Position numbers and translations under genes: made by a program. 64,000 bases of DNA from Pasteurella multocida subsp. multocida OH4807 (GTDB lineage: Bacteria > Pseudomonadota > Gammaproteobacteria > Enterobacterales > Pasteurellaceae). The notes below the pieces were generated by a model. That model was given only the letters and a program-made list of their open reading frames with translations. It was not told where the DNA came from and did no database searches. The stretch covers positions 1,992,001 to 2,056,000 of the forward strand of contig CP004391.1 of the NCBI GenBank assembly GCA_000973525.1, written 5' to 3'. Shown here piece after piece: positions 9,915 through 21,783 of the stretch (position 1 is the stretch's first letter; each line of letters begins with the position of its first letter).

Positions 9915-10824
9915 GTTTGCCTCCGTTATGTTCTTCACTTTCATCATGTGTATCATGCTCGTCAAACTCTTCTGTATTTGGACCGACTGCAATGTAGTGT
10001 GCGATTTCACTTAAAATGATACCGCCCATCGCGACAGCTGCAACTGGTTTTAACACATCTTTCCAAAGTTTGACGCTGACATCAATACTTGGATCTTTTG
10101 GTAGACCAGAATACAGTTCAGGCTTATCGGCATGGTGCAATACATACATGACGTGTGTACCACCCACTCCTTCAGGATCGTATAAACCTGCATTTTCATA
10201 TCCACGTGATTTTAAATCAGCAATACGTTTTTCCGCATAGATTTTCATTTCTTCTTTGCTACCAAAACGAATCGCCCCTGTTGGACAGGTTTTCACGCAG
10301 GCAGGTTCTTGACCAACAGTCACACGATCCACACATAAAGTACATTTGTATACACGGTTGTCGTCAGGATTCATACGTGGAACGTTGAATGGACAACCCG
10401 CGATACAATAACCGCAACCGATACATTTGTCAGATTGGAAGTCAACAATACCATTCGCATATTGAATGATGGCGCCTGGTGCTGGACAGGCTTTTAAACA
10501 GCCTGGTTCGCTACAGTGCATACAGCCGTCTTTACGAATTAACCATTCAAGACGATCATTTTCCTCAACTTCGTTAAATTTCATGACCGTCCATGCTTTA
10601 GCGTTAAGATCGATAGGGTTATCGTATACGCCAACGCATGTTTCTGGTTCTGCGCGTAAATCATTCCATTCAGAACAGCCTACTTGACAGGCTTTACACC
10701 CGATACATGTAGTAACATCAATCAGTTTTGCTACTTCAACTTGATGCTCACGTGCTTGTGGTGCAGGTGTAAAGTTTGATGTCGCAGAGGCTTTAATAAT
10801 ATTTTGAGATTGAACTGCACCCAT
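9907..10824 (-). CDS. fdxH: formate dehydrogenase iron-sulfur (beta) subunit
   Basis: A 305-residue ferredoxin-like subunit with four cysteine clusters: [37 protein letters not shown] and CTLCVDR...[10 protein letters not shown]. These would hold four [4Fe-4S] centres. One C-terminal membrane helix (near [20 protein letters not shown]) anchors it to the membrane. It carries electrons from FdnG to FdnI. The start at 10824 follows the fdnG stop by a single base. Confidence 0.94.
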   Translation of the reverse strand: MGAVQSQNIIKASATSNFTPAPQAREHQVEVAKLIDVTTCIGCKACQVGCSEWNDLRAEPETCVGVYDNPIDLNAKAWTVMKFNEVEENDRLEWLIRKDGCMHCSEPGCLKACPAPGAIIQYANGIVDFQSDKCIGCGYCIAGCPFNVPRMNPDDNRVYKCTLCVDRVTVGQEPACVKTCPTGAIRFGSKEEMKIYAEKRIADLKSRGYENAGLYDPEGVGGTHVMYVLHHADKPELYSGLPKDPSIDVSVKLWKDVLKPVAAVAMGGIILSEIAHYIAVGPNTEEFDEHDTHDESEEHNGGKHE

Positions 10825-10825
10825 C

Positions 10826-13800
10826 TTAAGCCCCCACTTTCTCAATGTTAACTAACATACATTTTGACTCTGGTGTTTGCGTATTCGCATCACCAGTACG
10901 AACGGTTAAGTTATTGGCAAAGAAACCTTTTTTCGCACCGCTCACTGCAGAGAATCCCCAGTGAATTGGGATACCAACGGTATGGATAGGTTTGCCATCT
11001 GACATTAGTGTACGGATACGTTTAGTGACGACTGCAACGGCTTTGATGTAGCCGCGTTTAGAACTCACTTTCACTTTATCACCATTGTTAATGCCTTTCT
11101 CTTTGGCAAGGTCTTCACCAATTTCAACGAACTGCTCAGGTTGAGCAATCACGTTTAATAACGAGTTCTTCGTCCAATAGTGGAAATGTTCAGTTAAACG
11201 ATAAGTGGTACCAACATAAGGGAAGTCAGCAGAGGTGCCAAGATCTTCTTTATCTGATGGTAAAATACGTGCAACTGGGCTAGACACTACATTTGGATGT
11301 AGTGGGTTCGTACCAATAGGGCTTTCCATTGGTTCATAGTGTTCAGGGAACGGACCATCAACCATACGCTCACGCACAAATAGACCACTTACGCCTTCTG
11401 GCTGCATAATAAATGGTAAGACTGGACTATTTGGTGGTGCGCTACCGTAGTCTGCAACATCAATATAATTCCAGTTTTTACCATTCCATTTAACCAATGG
11501 GCGTTTAGGGTTAAACGGATTCCCAGCTAAGTCAGCACTTGCACGGTTATATAGAATACGACGGTTTAATGGCCATGCAAATGCCCAACCTAATGTATTA
11601 CCTAAGTTAGATGGATCAGAATTGTCTCGGTTCGCCATTTGGTTACCTTTTTCTGTCCATTGACCTGTGTAGATCCAGCAACCACCAGAAGTTGTACCGT
11701 CATCGCGCATTTGACCAAAGCTTGAAAGGAGCTGACCTTTTTTCAAGATCACATTACCATTGGCATCAAGTAAGTCTTCTAATGCATAACCGTTGTTTTC
11801 TTTTGCTACTTCTTCAGCTTTAGGCTCAAGTGGATTTGCATAATTCCAGCTCATTGCTTCTAATGGCTCAAGCGGTGCTTTTCCGCCTTCTGTTTTGTAA
11901 AGGTGGATTAATTCAGCACGTAGCTCAGATAAGATCTCACCGTCTGTTTTCGCTTCACCTGGTGGTTCAGCACCTTTCCAGTGCCATTGTAGCCAACGTC
12001 CAGAGTTAGCGATTGAGCCTGCTTCTTCTACGAAACATGTTGTTGGTAAACGGAAGACTTCTGTCTGAATTTCTTCAGATTTTACATCATTAAATTCACC
12101 ATGATTCATCCAAAATTCTGATGTATCCGTGATTAATGGGTCAAAAATCACTAAGTATTTTAATTTACTAAGTGCTTTAATAATTTTCCCAGAGTTTGCA
12201 TACGACGCAACTGGGTTCATTCCTTGACAGAAGAAACCATTAACTTTGCCATCATACATATCTTGGATGTAACGGAATTGGTCTGTTCCACCTTTTGGTA
12301 ATTTTGGTAAATAGTGATAACCAAATTCGTTATCTTTTGTTCCTTTATCACCATAGAAGGTTTTTAACATACTTACCATGAATTTTGGTGTATGTTGCCA
12401 ATAGTTGACTTGATCTTTCATTAAGCGTTTTGGTGTAATGCGATTTAAGAACGCATCTAATGTTGGATCGTTTTCTGTTGGTAATGGTAAATAGGCGGGT
12501 AAACGATTTGGGAATAAACCTAAATCGGTAATTCCTTGTACGTTTGAGTGACCACGTAAAGCATTCACCCCACCACCAGACACACCAATGTTACCTAACA
12601 GTAGCTGGATCATTGCCATAGTACGGATATTTTGTGAACCAACAGTATGTTGTGTCCACCCTAATGCGTACATAAAGGTTGCGGCTTTATCTGGTGCAGA
12701 CGTTTTTGCAATTTCTTCACAGAAAATTTGGAAATCTTTCTGTGGTGTACCCGTGATACGTTCTACCATTTCTGGTGTGTAACGTTCAACGTGTTCACGT
12801 AGTAAGTTAATGACACAACGTGGATCTTGTAAAGTTAAATCACGTTTTGCGTTGCCTTCTTCGTCAAATTGATATGCCCATGTTGAGCGGTCATATTTGC
12901 GAGTATTTTCGTCATAACCTGAGAATAAACCGTCTTCAAATTTGAAGTTTTCGTTTACTAAAAATGCCGCATTAGTATAGTGTTTAACGTATTCATGTTG
13001 AATTTTATCATTTTTCAACAAATAACGAATAACGCCTGATAAGAACGCAATGTCTGTACCAGAACGAAGTGGCATATAGATATCTGCAACTGCAGCTGTA
13101 CGGTTAAAGCGAGGGTCGACGACCATTAACTTCGCACCGTTTTGTTTTTTTGCTTCAATTGCCCAACGGAACCCAACAGGATGAGCTTCTGCTGCGTTAC
13201 CGCCCATGACGATTACGAGATCGGAGTTTTTAATGTCAACCCAGTGATTTGTCATCGCACCGCGACCAAATGTTGGAGCAAGACTTGCTACCGTTGGTCC
13301 GTGTCAGATACTCGCTTGGTTGTCGGTAAAAATCATACCGAGTGAACGTACGAATTTTTGCGTTAAGATACCCGTTTCATTACTACATGCAGAACCGGCT
13401 AAGAAACCCGCAGTCATCCAACGGTTTACTTCAAGTCCCGCTTCGTTGTGGGTAATAAAGTTCTCATCGCGGTCGTTTTTGATGTGTCTTGCGATACGTT
13501 CAATTGCTTCATGCCATGAAAGACGTTTCCACTCTTTTGAGCCAGCTTCACGTACTTCTGGATAAAGTACTCGACGTTCACTATTGACATAATCCAGTGC
13601 ACCAGCACCTTTAGGGCAGAGTGCTCCACGGCTTACTGGATGATCAGGGTCACCTTCAATATGGAATAATTTTCCTTTCGTGTTTTTTGAGCCGTCGCCT
13701 AAGCTATAAAGCAACATACCGCAACCAACGGCACAGTAAGTACAGGTATTACGCGTTTCTTTTGCGCGTAATAATTTGTAATTGCGAGGTGCTGCTAATG

Positions 13801-13891
13801 CTTCTGTCGGGGCAAAACCCAACATTGCGGCAGACGTACCCGCCATTCCCCCTGCACAGATCTTGAAGAACTTTCTTCTACTGACCTGCAT
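10826..13891 (-). CDS. fdnG: formate dehydrogenase major subunit, selenocysteine-containing
   Basis: A 1021-residue molybdopterin enzyme that oxidises formate to CO2 on the periplasmic side. The N-terminus has a twin-arginine signal (SRRKFFK) followed by the [4Fe-4S] motif CTYCAVGC. Codon 196 is TGA (13304-13306) in the context S-I-U-H-G-P-T-V, where E. coli FdnG/FdoG also have selenocysteine at 196. The reading frame then continues to a TAA at 10826, so this is one gene and not a frameshift or pseudogene. Gene order fdhD / fdnGHI / fdhE resembles the E. coli fdo (aerobic FDH-O) cluster more than fdn. Confidence 0.95.
13266..13306 (-). promoter_or_regulatory. SECIS element of fdnG
   Basis: Directly 3' of the UGA on the minus strand, GGTAGCAAGTCTTGCTCC folds into a short stem (13275-13292) with a bulged T and an AGTCT-type loop. 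These are the features recognised by SelB. Spacing of about 11 bases from UGA to the stem matches bacterial SECIS elements. Confidence 0.85.
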
Positions 13892-14135
13892 AGATAATAC
13901 TCCTTAGCGTAACAAAAACGTTTTGTTCGCATGTGATAGTAGTAAATTCGTTAAATTGATAATTAAATTTTGTGGCTTGTTTTTCACTTGTTAAAATTGT
14001 ATTACAATTCAAGCAAGTTTTGCTGCTGATATATGGCTTACTATGAGTAAATTATCAACAATTTAAGCACCTTTTAGGATACCGATTTTTTAATGGTAAA
14101 TCTATAACCAATAACCATTAATAAGGAAAAATATT

Positions 14136-14957
14136 TTGAACTGGATCACAAAAGTAACAGTTAATTTTTTTAACAAATTAACAAAAAATCAACAAAATGA
14201 AAACAAAACAATAACTTATTATGAGAAAGAGGAAAATCTTGCGACAGAGATGCCTGTCGCTTTGGTTTACAACGGTATTTCACATACGGTGATGATGTGT
14301 TCTCCTGAAAATTTAGCCGATTTTGCACTGGGTTTTTCGTTGGCGGAGGGGATCATTGATAAGCCTGCAGATATTTATGGCATAGATGTTGTGCCAGTAT
14401 GTCAAGGTATTGAAGTACAAATTGAATTAGCAACACGTTGTTTTGTTCGATTGAAAGAACAACGTCGTACTTTGGCTGGACGAACAGGGTGTGGAATTTG
14501 TGGGACAGAACAATTGCAACAAGTCTATAAACCCTTACCACAATTAGATTGTACATTTGCACTTGATCTGAACAAATTAGATGATTGCCTTATCCAGTTG
14601 CAACAAGCACAGGAGTTAGGGAAACAAACAGGGGCCACTCATGCAGCAGCCTTTTTTGATGTAACGGGTCAGTTACTGGCGATACGTGAAGATGTGGGGC
14701 GTCATGTCGCGTTGGATAAATTGTTGGGGTGGTATGCAAAGCAAGGGAAACCTGTTGGTTTCGTTTTTGTGACCAGTCGAGCCAGTTATGAAATGGTACA
14801 AAAAACGGCAGCTTGTGGTATCGAAATGTTGGTGGCTATTTCCGCCGGAACAGAATTGGCAGTGAAGATGGCAAACCAGTGTCAATTGACTTTAATTGGC
14901 TTTACTCGAGAAGGTAGAGCAACTGTCTACACGGGAAAAGAGCGGTTGTTTTTTTAA
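14136..14957 (+). CDS. fdhD: formate dehydrogenase sulfurtransferase FdhD
   Basis: A 273-residue protein that carries sulfur to the molybdenum cofactor of formate dehydrogenase. The conserved cysteine pair is in [20 protein letters not shown] and [12 protein letters not shown] are family motifs. It is divergent from fdnG, with a shared upstream region. The likely start is TTG at 14136, with AAGGA about 9 bases upstream; the first in-frame ATG (codon 39, MPVALVYNG) would remove the N-terminal region that family members have. Confidence 0.92.
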   Translation: MNWITKVTVNFFNKLTKNQQNENKTITYYEKEENLATEMPVALVYNGISHTVMMCSPENLADFALGFSLAEGIIDKPADIYGIDVVPVCQGIEVQIELATRCFVRLKEQRRTLAGRTGCGICGTEQLQQVYKPLPQLDCTFALDLNKLDDCLIQLQQAQELGKQTGATHAAAFFDVTGQLLAIREDVGRHVALDKLLGWYAKQGKPVGFVFVTSRASYEMVQKTAACGIEMLVAISAGTELAVKMANQCQLTLIGFTREGRATVYTGKERLFF

Positions 14958-14977
14958 GAATTTTCTTTATAATTACA

Positions 14978-14993
14978 CTGTATAAAAAAACAG
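14978..14993 (+). promoter_or_regulatory. LexA (SOS) box upstream of uvrD
   Basis: CTGTATAAAAAAACAG fits the LexA consensus CTGT-N8-ACAG exactly. It lies 113-128 bp upstream of the uvrD start. E. coli uvrD is also LexA-controlled. Confidence 0.85.
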
Positions 14994-15105
14994 TTTTATG
15001 ACGAATGGCGTCAGGGTAGACGATGAAGTCTGCCCTGGTTTTATTTCCTGTGAATGCGTGAGTAAGCAGAAAATAAGCATAAAAAAGAATAAGGCACAGT
15101 GTCGC

Positions 15106-17286
15106 ATGGATATTTCAGAATTATTAGATGGACTAAATGATAAACAGCGTGAGGCAGTCGCTGCACCATTAGGCAACTATTTAGTCTTGGCGGGAGCAGG
15201 CAGCGGTAAAACGCGCGTATTAACTCATCGTATTGCTTGGTTAATTGCTGTCGAACGGATTTCTGAAGGGAGCATTATGGCGGTGACATTCACCAATAAA
15301 GCCGCGGCAGAAATGCGTCATCGTATTGAACAGACACTTGCAAATCATGAGGCTCAACGTCTATTCGGCATGTGGGTCGGGACATTTCACAGTATTGCCC
15401 ATCGTTTATTACGGGCACATCACCTCGATGCAAACTTGCCACAAGATTTTCAAATATTAGATTCTGACGATCAACTTCGTTTAGTCAAACGCTTACTTAA
15501 ATTACACAATTTTGATGAAAAAGTATTTGTGCCAAAACAAGTATGCTGGTACATCAATAATAAAAAAGACGAGGGGTTAAGAGCACATCAAATTGATGAT
15601 AATAACGATAAGCATGAGCGAGAATGGATCAAAATTTATCAAATTTACCAAGAAACTTGTGATCGTGCTGGACTGGTGGATTTTGCCGAGTTGTTATTAC
15701 GTGCTTATGAATTATGGTTGAAAAAACCGGTTATTTTGCAACGTTATCAGCAACGTTTTCAGCATATTTTAGTTGATGAATTTCAGGATACCAACAAAAT
15801 TCAATATGCTTGGGTGAAATTGCTAGCAGGCGAGCAAGGTCACGTTATGATTGTCGGAGATGATGATCAATCTATCTATGGCTGGCGTGGTGCAAAAATT
15901 GAAAATATCCAACGTTTTCTTGATGATTTTTCAAACGCTAAAACGATTCGTTTGGAACAAAATTATCGTTCAACAAGCAATATTCTCGAAAGTGCAAACC
16001 ATTTAATTGCAAATAACAGTAACCGCTTAGGTAAAAATCTATGGACTGACGGCGAAAAAGGCGAGCCTGTGGGGATTTATGCTGCGTTTAATGAGCTGGA
16101 TGAAGCCCTATTTGTTGCGTCACAAATCAAGCAGTGGGTGGATACAGGTGGAAAATTAAATGATTGCGCTATTTTATACCGTAGTAATAGTCAATCACGT
16201 GTTATTGAAGAAGCCCTTATTCGTGCGCAAATTCCATACCGTATTTATGGTGGTATGCGATTCTTCGAGCGCCAAGAAATCAAAGATGCTTTGGCATACC
16301 TTCGATTAATTGCAAATCGTCATGATGATGCAGCCTTTGAACGTGTGATTAATACGCCAGCTAGGGGGATCGGCGATCGTACATTAGATACTTTGCGTCA
16401 ATTAACCCGTGAGCGTTCAGTGACATTGTGGCAGGCAACACGTTTAGCGATCGATGAAAATCGATTGACAGGACGCGCAGCAACGGCGTTGCAGCGTTTT
16501 ATGGAATTAATTCATTCATTACAACAAGATAGTGCAGAAATGCCTTTATTTGCGCAAACAGACTTCGTGATTAAGCATTCTGGTTTATATGAAATGTATA
16601 AACCAGAAAAAGGTGAAAAAGGCGAGGTACGTATTGAAAACTTGGAAGAGCTTGTGACTGCGACGAAAGAGTTTGTGAAGCCAGATGAGGCTGAAGATCT
16701 TTCAGATCTCACTGCATTCTTAACTCATGCTTCACTTGAAGCAGGTGAAGAACAAGCCTCACCTCATCAAGACTATGTGGAAATGATGACATTACATTCA
16801 GCAAAAGGTTTGGAATTTCCGCGTGTACTTATGGTGGGGGTTGAAGAGGGACTCTTTCCAAGCTTTCGTTCTTTTGAAGAACCTGGACGTTTAGAAGAAG
16901 AGCGCCGCCTTGCTTATGTGGGCATTACTCGTGCAAAACAAAAACTGACAATTTGCTATGCAGAGAGCCGTCGATTATATGCTAAAGAAGAGCGTCATTT
17001 GCCTTCTCGTTTTATCGCGGAGTTACCAACCGAGTGTATTCAGGAAATTCGTTTGCGTGGTAGCGTGACACGTGCCATGAATCAACAAAAAGTCGGAACG
17101 CTGACACCCTCTCTCACTGATAGCGAATGGAAAATGGGACAAAAAGTGTTACATGCTAAATTTGGTCAAGGGACGATCATTAATGTCGAGGGCGCAGAGA
17201 ACAATACACGTTTACAAATTGCTTTTCAAAATCAAGGTATAAAATGGCTGATTGCTCATTTAGCAAAATTAGAAAAAATTCGTTAA
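15106..17286 (+). CDS. uvrD: DNA helicase II UvrD
   Basis: A 727-residue SF1 helicase that unwinds DNA in nucleotide excision repair and mismatch repair. Walker A AGAGSGKT is near residue 30. VDEFQDTN (motif II), DDDQSIYGWRGA (motif III), LEQNYRS (motif IV), TLHSAKGLEFP (motif V) and VGITRAK (motif VI) are all present. The C-terminal Tudor-like segment (GQKVLHAKFGQGTI) separates it from Rep. The ATG at 15106 gives MDISELLDGLNDKQREA, matching the E. coli N-terminus; an upstream ATG at 14998 overlaps the promoter region. Confidence 0.97.
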   Translation: MDISELLDGLNDKQREAVAAPLGNYLVLAGAGSGKTRVLTHRIAWLIAVERISEGSIMAVTFTNKAAAEMRHRIEQTLANHEAQRLFGMWVGTFHSIAHRLLRAHHLDANLPQDFQILDSDDQLRLVKRLLKLHNFDEKVFVPKQVCWYINNKKDEGLRAHQIDDNNDKHEREWIKIYQIYQETCDRAGLVDFAELLLRAYELWLKKPVILQRYQQRFQHILVDEFQDTNKIQYAWVKLLAGEQGHVMIVGDDDQSIYGWRGAKIENIQRFLDDFSNAKTIRLEQNYRSTSNILESANHLIANNSNRLGKNLWTDGEKGEPVGIYAAFNELDEALFVASQIKQWVDTGGKLNDCAILYRSNSQSRVIEEALIRAQIPYRIYGGMRFFERQEIKDALAYLRLIANRHDDAAFERVINTPARGIGDRTLDTLRQLTRERSVTLWQATRLAIDENRLTGRAATALQRFMELIHSLQQDSAEMPLFAQTDFVIKHSGLYEMYKPEKGEKGEVRIENLEELVTATKEFVKPDEAEDLSDLTAFLTHASLEAGEEQASPHQDYVEMMTLHSAKGLEFPRVLMVGVEEGLFPSFRSFEEPGRLEEERRLAYVGITRAKQKLTICYAESRRLYAKEERHLPSRFIAELPTECIQEIRLRGSVTRAMNQQKVGTLTPSLTDSEWKMGQKVLHAKFGQGTIINVEGAENNTRLQIAFQNQGIKWLIAHLAKLEKIR

Positions 17287-17333
17287 GGAATACGTTTAAC
17301 TTTCTTTGTATTTCAATGAATAATTTGGGAAGA

Positions 17334-17372
17334 AGACCACACTAAGCAGAGATAAACGTGTGGTCTTTTTTG
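17334..17372 (+). terminator. terminator of uvrD
   Basis: Stem AGACCACAC / GTGTGGTCT with a 15-base loop is followed by TTTTTTGTG, 47 bp after the uvrD stop. Confidence 0.85.
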
Positions 17373-17493
17373 TGTCATTTACTGTCAACGACCTATAAAG
17401 ATTCCTTTATTTATCATTAATTGGTGCTTAAATAAAAAAGAGAATTGGTATATGATATAAGCTAATTTTGACTCGACTAATAAACCAATTCTT

Positions 17494-18897
17494 ATGGCAA
17501 AAAAAAGCGCCCCACTTTCGACCAAACCTCATGAACAAGGTATTGTCCCACCTCATTCCTTAGAAGCTGAACAGTCCGTTTTAGGTGGGATTTTAATTCA
17601 TCCTGCGCACTGGGATAGCATCAGTGATATGTTGATTGCTGATGATTTCTATTTGGCAGCACATCGTGTTATTTTTCAGGAAATGGAAAATTTGGTTCGT
17701 CAAGGAAAACCGATTGACTTAATCAATATTTATGAATTTCTCAGAGAGAAAAATTTAAGCGAAGATGTTGGTGGATTTGCCTATTTAGCAGAGCTGTCTA
17801 AAAACACACCAAGTGTATCTAACATTGTTTCTTATGCTACGATTGTACGTGACCGTGCGATCCTGCGTGATTTAATTAGTGTGAGTAATGATGTTGCCCA
17901 GAGTTGTTATACAACAAAAGGGATGGAAGTGAAAGACATTTTGGATGAAGCCGAGCGGAAAGTGTTTGCGATTTCTGAGAAACGGACAACCTCGCATGAA
18001 GGACCACAAAATATTTGTGCTATTTTGGAAAAGACCCTCGATCGTATTGAGCTATTAAGTAAAGCAGAAGGACATAATGGAATTACAGGGGTGAGCACTG
18101 GGTTTGATGCGCTTGATAAAAAAACAGCAGGGTTACAACCTTCAGACTTAATCATAGTCGCCGCCCGTCCATCTATGGGGAAAACTACATTCGCGATGAA
18201 CTTGTGTGAAAATGCGGCATTGAAAAGTGATAAACCCGTTCTGGTATTTAGTTTAGAGATGCCCGCAGAACAAATTATGATGCGTTCACTTGCCTCGTTA
18301 TCGCGTGTGGAGCAAACGAAAATTCGTACGGGTCAGGGTTTAGATCAAAGCGATTGGTCTAAGATTGGAAGTACAATGGGGCTTTTCGCAAATAAACCAA
18401 ATTTATATATTGATGATTCTTCTGGGCTGACGCCTACTGAATTACGCTCAAGAGCAAGGCGTGTGTATCGTGAAAATGGTGGGTTAAGTTTGATTATGGT
18501 CGATTATTTGCAATTAATGCGTGCCCCGGGTTTCGCGGATAACCGTACGCTTGAAATTGCTGAGATTTCTCGTTCTTTAAAAGCATTAGCGAAAGAATTA
18601 GAGGTCCCTGTTATCGCCTTGTCACAGCTTAACCGTACGCTTGAAAACCGCGCTGATAAACGCCCTGTGAACTCAGACTTGCGTGAATCTGGCTCTATTG
18701 AACAAGATGCGGACTTAATTATGTTTATTTATCGTGATGAAGTGTATAACGAAAACTCGGACGATAAAGGGATTGCCGAAATCATCATTGGTAAACAACG
18801 TAATGGACCGATTGGGCGTGTCAGACTGGCTTTCCGAGGACAATATTCCCGCTTTGATAATTTAGCGGAACAACGAGATATGAGAGACGATTACTAA
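17494..18897 (+). CDS. dnaB: replicative DNA helicase DnaB
   Basis: A 467-residue hexameric helicase of the replication fork. The N-terminal DnaB domain begins PPHSLEAEQSVLGG. The C-terminal RecA-like domain has Walker A ARPSMGKTTFAMN, Walker B LIMVDYLQLM and the ESGSIEQDADLI / GPIGRVRLAF motifs. The stop overlaps the alr start by one base (TAATG), giving the conserved dnaB-alr pair. No intein or insertion is present. Confidence 0.97.
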   Translation: MAKKSAPLSTKPHEQGIVPPHSLEAEQSVLGGILIHPAHWDSISDMLIADDFYLAAHRVIFQEMENLVRQGKPIDLINIYEFLREKNLSEDVGGFAYLAELSKNTPSVSNIVSYATIVRDRAILRDLISVSNDVAQSCYTTKGMEVKDILDEAERKVFAISEKRTTSHEGPQNICAILEKTLDRIELLSKAEGHNGITGVSTGFDALDKKTAGLQPSDLIIVAARPSMGKTTFAMNLCENAALKSDKPVLVFSLEMPAEQIMMRSLASLSRVEQTKIRTGQGLDQSDWSKIGSTMGLFANKPNLYIDDSSGLTPTELRSRARRVYRENGGLSLIMVDYLQLMRAPGFADNRTLEIAEISRSLKALAKELEVPVIALSQLNRTLENRADKRPVNSDLRESGSIEQDADLIMFIYRDEVYNENSDDKGIAEIIIGKQRNGPIGRVRLAFRGQYSRFDNLAEQRDMRDDY

Positions 18898-19979
18898 TGG
18901 ATATGAAACCCGCAACGGCAAAAATCAGTTCCGTTGCATTAAAACACAACATTCAAACAATTAAACAAAAAGCCCCGAATGCAAAAATTATTGCAGTAGT
19001 AAAAGCCAATGCGTATGGGCATGGCGTGGTTTTCGTGTCTTCTGCGGTTGAGCAAATGGTGGATTGCTTTGGGGTCGCCCGTTTAGAAGAAGCGTTAAGT
19101 TTACGTTCAAATGGGATTACCAAGCCAATTTTGTTATTAGAAGGCTTTTTTTGCAGCAAGGATTTACCGATTTTAGCCGTAAATAATATTCAAACTGTGG
19201 TGCATAACATTGAGCAATTACAGGCATTACAAGACGCTGAATTACCTCATCCAATTAAGGTATGGCTAAAAATTGATACGGGGATGCACCGATTGGGCGT
19301 GGATTTAGATCAGGTAGATGACTTCTATCAAGCGCTCAAAAACTCCCCAAATGTCGATCCTAATATTGGTTTTGTCAGCCATTTCAGCCGTGCTGATGAA
19401 ATTCATTCAGATTACACCGCACTTCAATTAAGCCGTTTTTTACAAGCGACAAAAGATAAAAAAGGCGAGCGTAGTATTGCTGCGTCAGGCGGTATCTTAT
19501 TTTGGGAAGATTCTCACTTAGACTGGATTCGTCCAGGTATCATTATGTATGGTATCGCGCCAATTAATGTGCCAGCACAGGAATATGATTTAACGCCAGT
19601 TATGACCTTAACGTCTTCGCTAATTTCAGTTAAAGCACATAAAAAAGGCGAGCCAGTAGGTTATGGCGGCGTTTGGGTGAGTGATAAAGACACGAAAATT
19701 GGTGTGGTTGCGATCGGTTATGGTGATGGTTATCCACGTGATATTCCAACAGGTACGCCTGTTTATTTGAATGGTCGTCGTGTGCCGATTGTGGGGAAAG
19801 TGTCAATGGATATGCTCACCGTGGATTTAGGGCAAGACAGCCAAGATAAAGTAGGCGATGAAGTGATTTTATGGGGCAAAGAATTGCCAATTGAGGAAAT
19901 CGCTGAGCTTAGTGGTGTGATTAGCTATGAGTTGATTACAAAATTAACTCCGCGTGTGCTTACAGAATATGTCGATTAA
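18897..19979 (+). CDS. alr: alanine racemase
   Basis: A 360-residue PLP enzyme that makes D-alanine for peptidoglycan. The PLP lysine lies in AVVKANAYGHG and the C-terminal catalytic Tyr region is present. RLGV, GYGDGYPR and KVSMDML are family motifs. Starting at the third codon (ATG at 18903) would place the lysine at position 34, as in E. coli Alr. The ATG at 18897 overlaps the dnaB stop and is equally possible. Confidence 0.96.
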   Translation: MDMKPATAKISSVALKHNIQTIKQKAPNAKIIAVVKANAYGHGVVFVSSAVEQMVDCFGVARLEEALSLRSNGITKPILLLEGFFCSKDLPILAVNNIQTVVHNIEQLQALQDAELPHPIKVWLKIDTGMHRLGVDLDQVDDFYQALKNSPNVDPNIGFVSHFSRADEIHSDYTALQLSRFLQATKDKKGERSIAASGGILFWEDSHLDWIRPGIIMYGIAPINVPAQEYDLTPVMTLTSSLISVKAHKKGEPVGYGGVWVSDKDTKIGVVAIGYGDGYPRDIPTGTPVYLNGRRVPIVGKVSMDMLTVDLGQDSQDKVGDEVILWGKELPIEEIAELSGVISYELITKLTPRVLTEYVD

Positions 19980-21671
<1,692 letters not shown>

Positions 21672-21693
21672 CGCTATTATAAATTTAAAAAAC

Positions 21694-21724
21694 AAAAGTG
21701 CGGCAATATTGACCGCACTTTTTT
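21694..21724 (+). terminator. terminator of pgi built from uptake-signal arms
   Basis: AAAAGTGCGG / CCGCACTTTT with a 9-base loop is followed by a T run, 22 bp after the pgi stop. The right arm contains the uptake signal (reverse orientation); the left arm deviates at its last base. Confidence 0.85.
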
Positions 21725-21783
21725 ATAAGCAGAAAAAGGAGTGTATTAAAGCAAATCACGTAACATATCACACACTTTGTGTA

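Noticed and set aside
13256..13303. Apparent split of formate dehydrogenase into two genes by a stop codon
   Set aside because: The stop is TGA at the known selenocysteine position with a SECIS hairpin after it, so it is one gene.
18897..18905. Frameshift between dnaB and alr
   Set aside because: The one-base TAATG overlap is a normal coupled stop/start and both proteins are full length.
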